NCBI RefSeq assembly: GCF_022808775.1
Contig: NZ_JAKZLA010000008.1
Location: forward strand, 62,001-126,000
Length of the DNA stretch: 64,000 bases
Source of the DNA: Geothrix terrae
GTDB lineage: Bacteria > Acidobacteriota > Holophagae > Holophagales > Holophagaceae
Direction: 5' to 3'
The notes below the pieces were generated by a model, which worked only from the letters and a program-made list of their open reading frames with translations, did no database searches and was not told where the DNA came from. Both the position numbers and the translations under genes were made by a program. Position 1 is the first letter of the stretch, and each line of letters opens with the position of its first letter. Of the stretch, positions 62,499-64,000 are shown one piece after another.

Positions 62499-63570
62499 GA
62501 GGGGCCTCCCGTGGGAGCGAGAGCAGGAGGCAGGTCTCCTGCTGGGGGATGGAGGTGGCCACCAGGCTGCCCTGGTTCTCCAGGGCCAGGCGGTGGGCGA
62601 TGGCCAGCCCGATCCCGGTTCCCTTGGGCTTGGTGGAGAAGAAGGGCGAGAAGATCTTGGTCAGCAGCTGGGGGGGGATGCCGGGGCCGTCGTCGTAGAT
62701 GCGGATGTGGGTCATGGTCTGCCCCCGGAGGGTTCCCGCGGAGGCCGCCTCGATCCGGATGCGGGTGGGATCCTTCACGGCGTCCAGGGCGTTCTCCAGG
62801 AGCGCCACGAGGATGCTCACGGTCTGCACCTCGTCCGCGTAGACCGTGAGGCCGCCCGGCGGAACGGAGAGGGTGGGGCTGGTGCCGAAGGGGCGCAGCC
62901 GGCCCTCGAGGCTCTCCATGGATCGGAGCACCATGGACTTCACGTCGAGGACCTTGGGGGTGGGCACCGAGGGGCGGCTGAAGTCGAGGAAGACCTTCAT
63001 GAGCGATTCGATGCGCAGGGCCAGCTTCTGGAGACGCTCCACGCACTCCAGCTGGGGGCCGGGCTGGAGATCCTGGTTCAGGAGCTCGCAGAGGGTCCGG
63101 ATGGAGGCCAGGGGGTTCCGGACTTCGTGGGCGAAGGAGGCGGCCAGCTGCCCCAGGTCCGAGTAGCGTTGGCGCTGGCGCTCGTTCTCCTGGAGGTTCC
63201 AGAACTCCGCCTTCTGCCGGATGGCGGCCGAGAGCCCTTCGAAGAGGACGTCGGGCGTGACCGGCTTGGTGAGGTAGTCCGTGGCGCCGTACCGGAGGCC
63301 CCGGATGGCGGAAGCCGCGTCGTCGCGGGTGGTCATGACGAGGATGGGCAGGCTGGGGTGCTGGTACGACAGCCCGCGCAGCAGGTCGAATCCGTCCTCG
63401 TCCGGTAGGCCCAGGTCCATGATCAGCGCATCGTAGGTCGTCCGTGAGAGGCAGTCCCTCGTCTCCGAGGCATTGGCGGCCCAGTGGACCGAGCAGCCGC
63501 GGGTCCTCAGCATCTCCTCGGCCATCATCGCCGTGACCGGATCGTCTTCGGTGAGCAGAATCGAGTACAT
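62470..63570 (-). CDS. Receiver-histidine kinase hybrid
   Basis: A 366-aa cytoplasmic protein with an N-terminal receiver (Asp52 in LIMDLGLPDEDG) followed by a HisKA domain (phospho-His148 in FAHEVRNPLASI). The intact HATPase has LLENALDAV, YDDGPGIPP and KGTGIGLAIAHRL. The receiver precedes the kinase, unlike classic hybrids. It is strikingly similar to the receiver of the next gene, so one probably arose by duplication. No membrane segment; the input is unknown and may be phosphotransfer to its own receiver. Confidence 0.9.
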   Translation of the reverse strand: MYSILLTEDDPVTAMMAEEMLRTRGCSVHWAANASETRDCLSRTTYDALIMDLGLPDEDGFDLLRGLSYQHPSLPILVMTTRDDAASAIRGLRYGATDYLTKPVTPDVLFEGLSAAIRQKAEFWNLQENERQRQRYSDLGQLAASFAHEVRNPLASIRTLCELLNQDLQPGPQLECVERLQKLALRIESLMKVFLDFSRPSVPTPKVLDVKSMVLRSMESLEGRLRPFGTSPTLSVPPGGLTVYADEVQTVSILVALLENALDAVKDPTRIRIEAASAGTLRGQTMTHIRIYDDGPGIPPQLLTKIFSPFFSTKPKGTGIGLAIAHRLALENQGSLVATSIPQQETCLLLSLPREAPRAQGAADGR

Positions 63571-63707
63571 GGCATCCAGGAGAGGGTCGGGCGGGCCGGA
63601 GCAATGTGCGGCTTGGCGCGGGTTTCTTCAGGGTACCGCAAAGGCGGGGCAGGGCCGTGGCTTTCCGGGCCCTGGAAAACAGAGGATCATGTCCTTCGGC
63701 CACCGCC

Positions 63708-64000
63708 ATGCAACCGCCTCCCCTGCCTCCCGATGAAGCCTTCCGTCTGGAGGTGGTGCGGAGCCTCGGCCTCCTGGACACCCCGGGGGAGGAGCGTTTC
63801 GACCGCATCGCCCGGGCGGCGGCCCGGTTCTTCCGGGCGCCTGTCGCCTTCGTGGCCCTGGTGGACGCCACACGCCTGTGGCTCAAAGCCCGCCAGGGGC
63901 TCGACCAGGTTGAGGCGCCGCGGGACCTGTCGTTCTGCGGCCACGCCATCCTGGCCTGGGAGCCCTTCGTCGTGGAGGATGCCCGCCTCGACGCGCGGTT
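63708..64000 (+). CDS. GAF-domain sensory protein (5' part, runs off the window)
   Basis: An open frame from ATG 63708 to the window edge (97 codons). It reads EVVRSLGLLDTPGEERFDRIARAAA, then VALVDATRLWLKARQGLD, DLSFCGHAI and VVEDARLDAR. That order is the common GAF domain found at the N-terminus of GGDEF proteins and histidine kinases. The output domain lies outside the window. Divergent from the receiver-kinase gene. Confidence 0.8.
   Translation, partial: MQPPPLPPDEAFRLEVVRSLGLLDTPGEERFDRIARAAARFFRAPVAFVALVDATRLWLKARQGLDQVEAPRDLSFCGHAILAWEPFVVEDARLDAR

Overview
Best guess for the source is a Holophaga/Geothrix-like member of the Acidobacteriota. The evidence is a very GC-rich chromosome, short ATGA/TGATG gene overlaps, a FrzS-like pseudo-receiver, a gliding/chemotaxis flavour and many NtrC-type regulators. 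The sequence alone does not prove this, and a myxobacterial or other deltaproteobacterial source is not excluded. No phage, plasmid, IS transposase, rRNA or CRISPR array is visible.

Layout. 1-546: tail of an upstream gene, then two near-identical 166-bp tandem repeats running into an inverted copy of the 3' end of a tRNA-Arg gene. 547-4812: a DUF4337 membrane protein, then a minus-strand nucleobase uptake operon (uracil permease, AzgA-type purine permease, Tsx-like outer-membrane channel). 5020-41254: a large exopolysaccharide/capsule region. It holds a degenerate GGDEF-EAL protein, a GNAT/FemAB-like protein and a beta-helix protein; Wza/Wzb/Wzc-type export and tyrosine phosphoregulation; TviB/TviC-type enzymes expected to make UDP-GalNAcA; and a tandemly duplicated block of glycosyltransferase and polysaccharide-deacetylase genes, including one decayed glycosyltransferase and one GT-deacetylase fusion. 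It continues with a plus-strand operon (glycosyltransferase, asparagine-synthase-like protein, MurJ-type flippase, CapA-like protein, Wzy-like polymerase, ATP-grasp ligase), a PglC-like phosphoglycosyl transferase with a DegT aminotransferase, a second beta-helix protein, a pectate-lyase-like lipoprotein, an NtrC-type regulator with a degenerate kinase, a sugar formyltransferase and a FlaA1/WbpM dehydratase.

41255-41785: tRNA-His preceded by a second member of the tRNA-linked repeat family. 41894-51365: HtrA protease, FrzS-like pseudo-receiver coiled-coil protein, CorC/HlyC-type membrane protein, a MurU/AmgK peptidoglycan-recycling pair flanking a serine hydrolase, and a 662-aa helical protein I do not recognise. 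51615-59391: chemotaxis cluster (CheY-like, GAF protein, CheD, CheA, MCP, CheW, CheR, CheB). 59417-64000: receiver-DUF4388-FISUMP fusion, NtrC-type regulator, receiver-histidine kinase and the start of a GAF protein.

How it fits together. Two matches to the sigma-54 -24/-12 consensus lie upstream of the TviB/TviC operon and the pectate-lyase-like lipoprotein gene, and an NtrC-type activator with an intact GAFTGA loop is encoded in the same region, so part of the polysaccharide programme is probably sigma-54 controlled. FlaA1-type dehydratase, aminotransferase, formyltransferase and PglC-like transferase could together make and load a formamido-trideoxyhexose. A sigma-28 (FliA) promoter match precedes cheB. 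The most unexpected structure is the tRNA-linked repeat family, in which an inverted copy of the neighbouring tRNA's own 3' end abuts a conserved 31-bp core at both tRNA loci.
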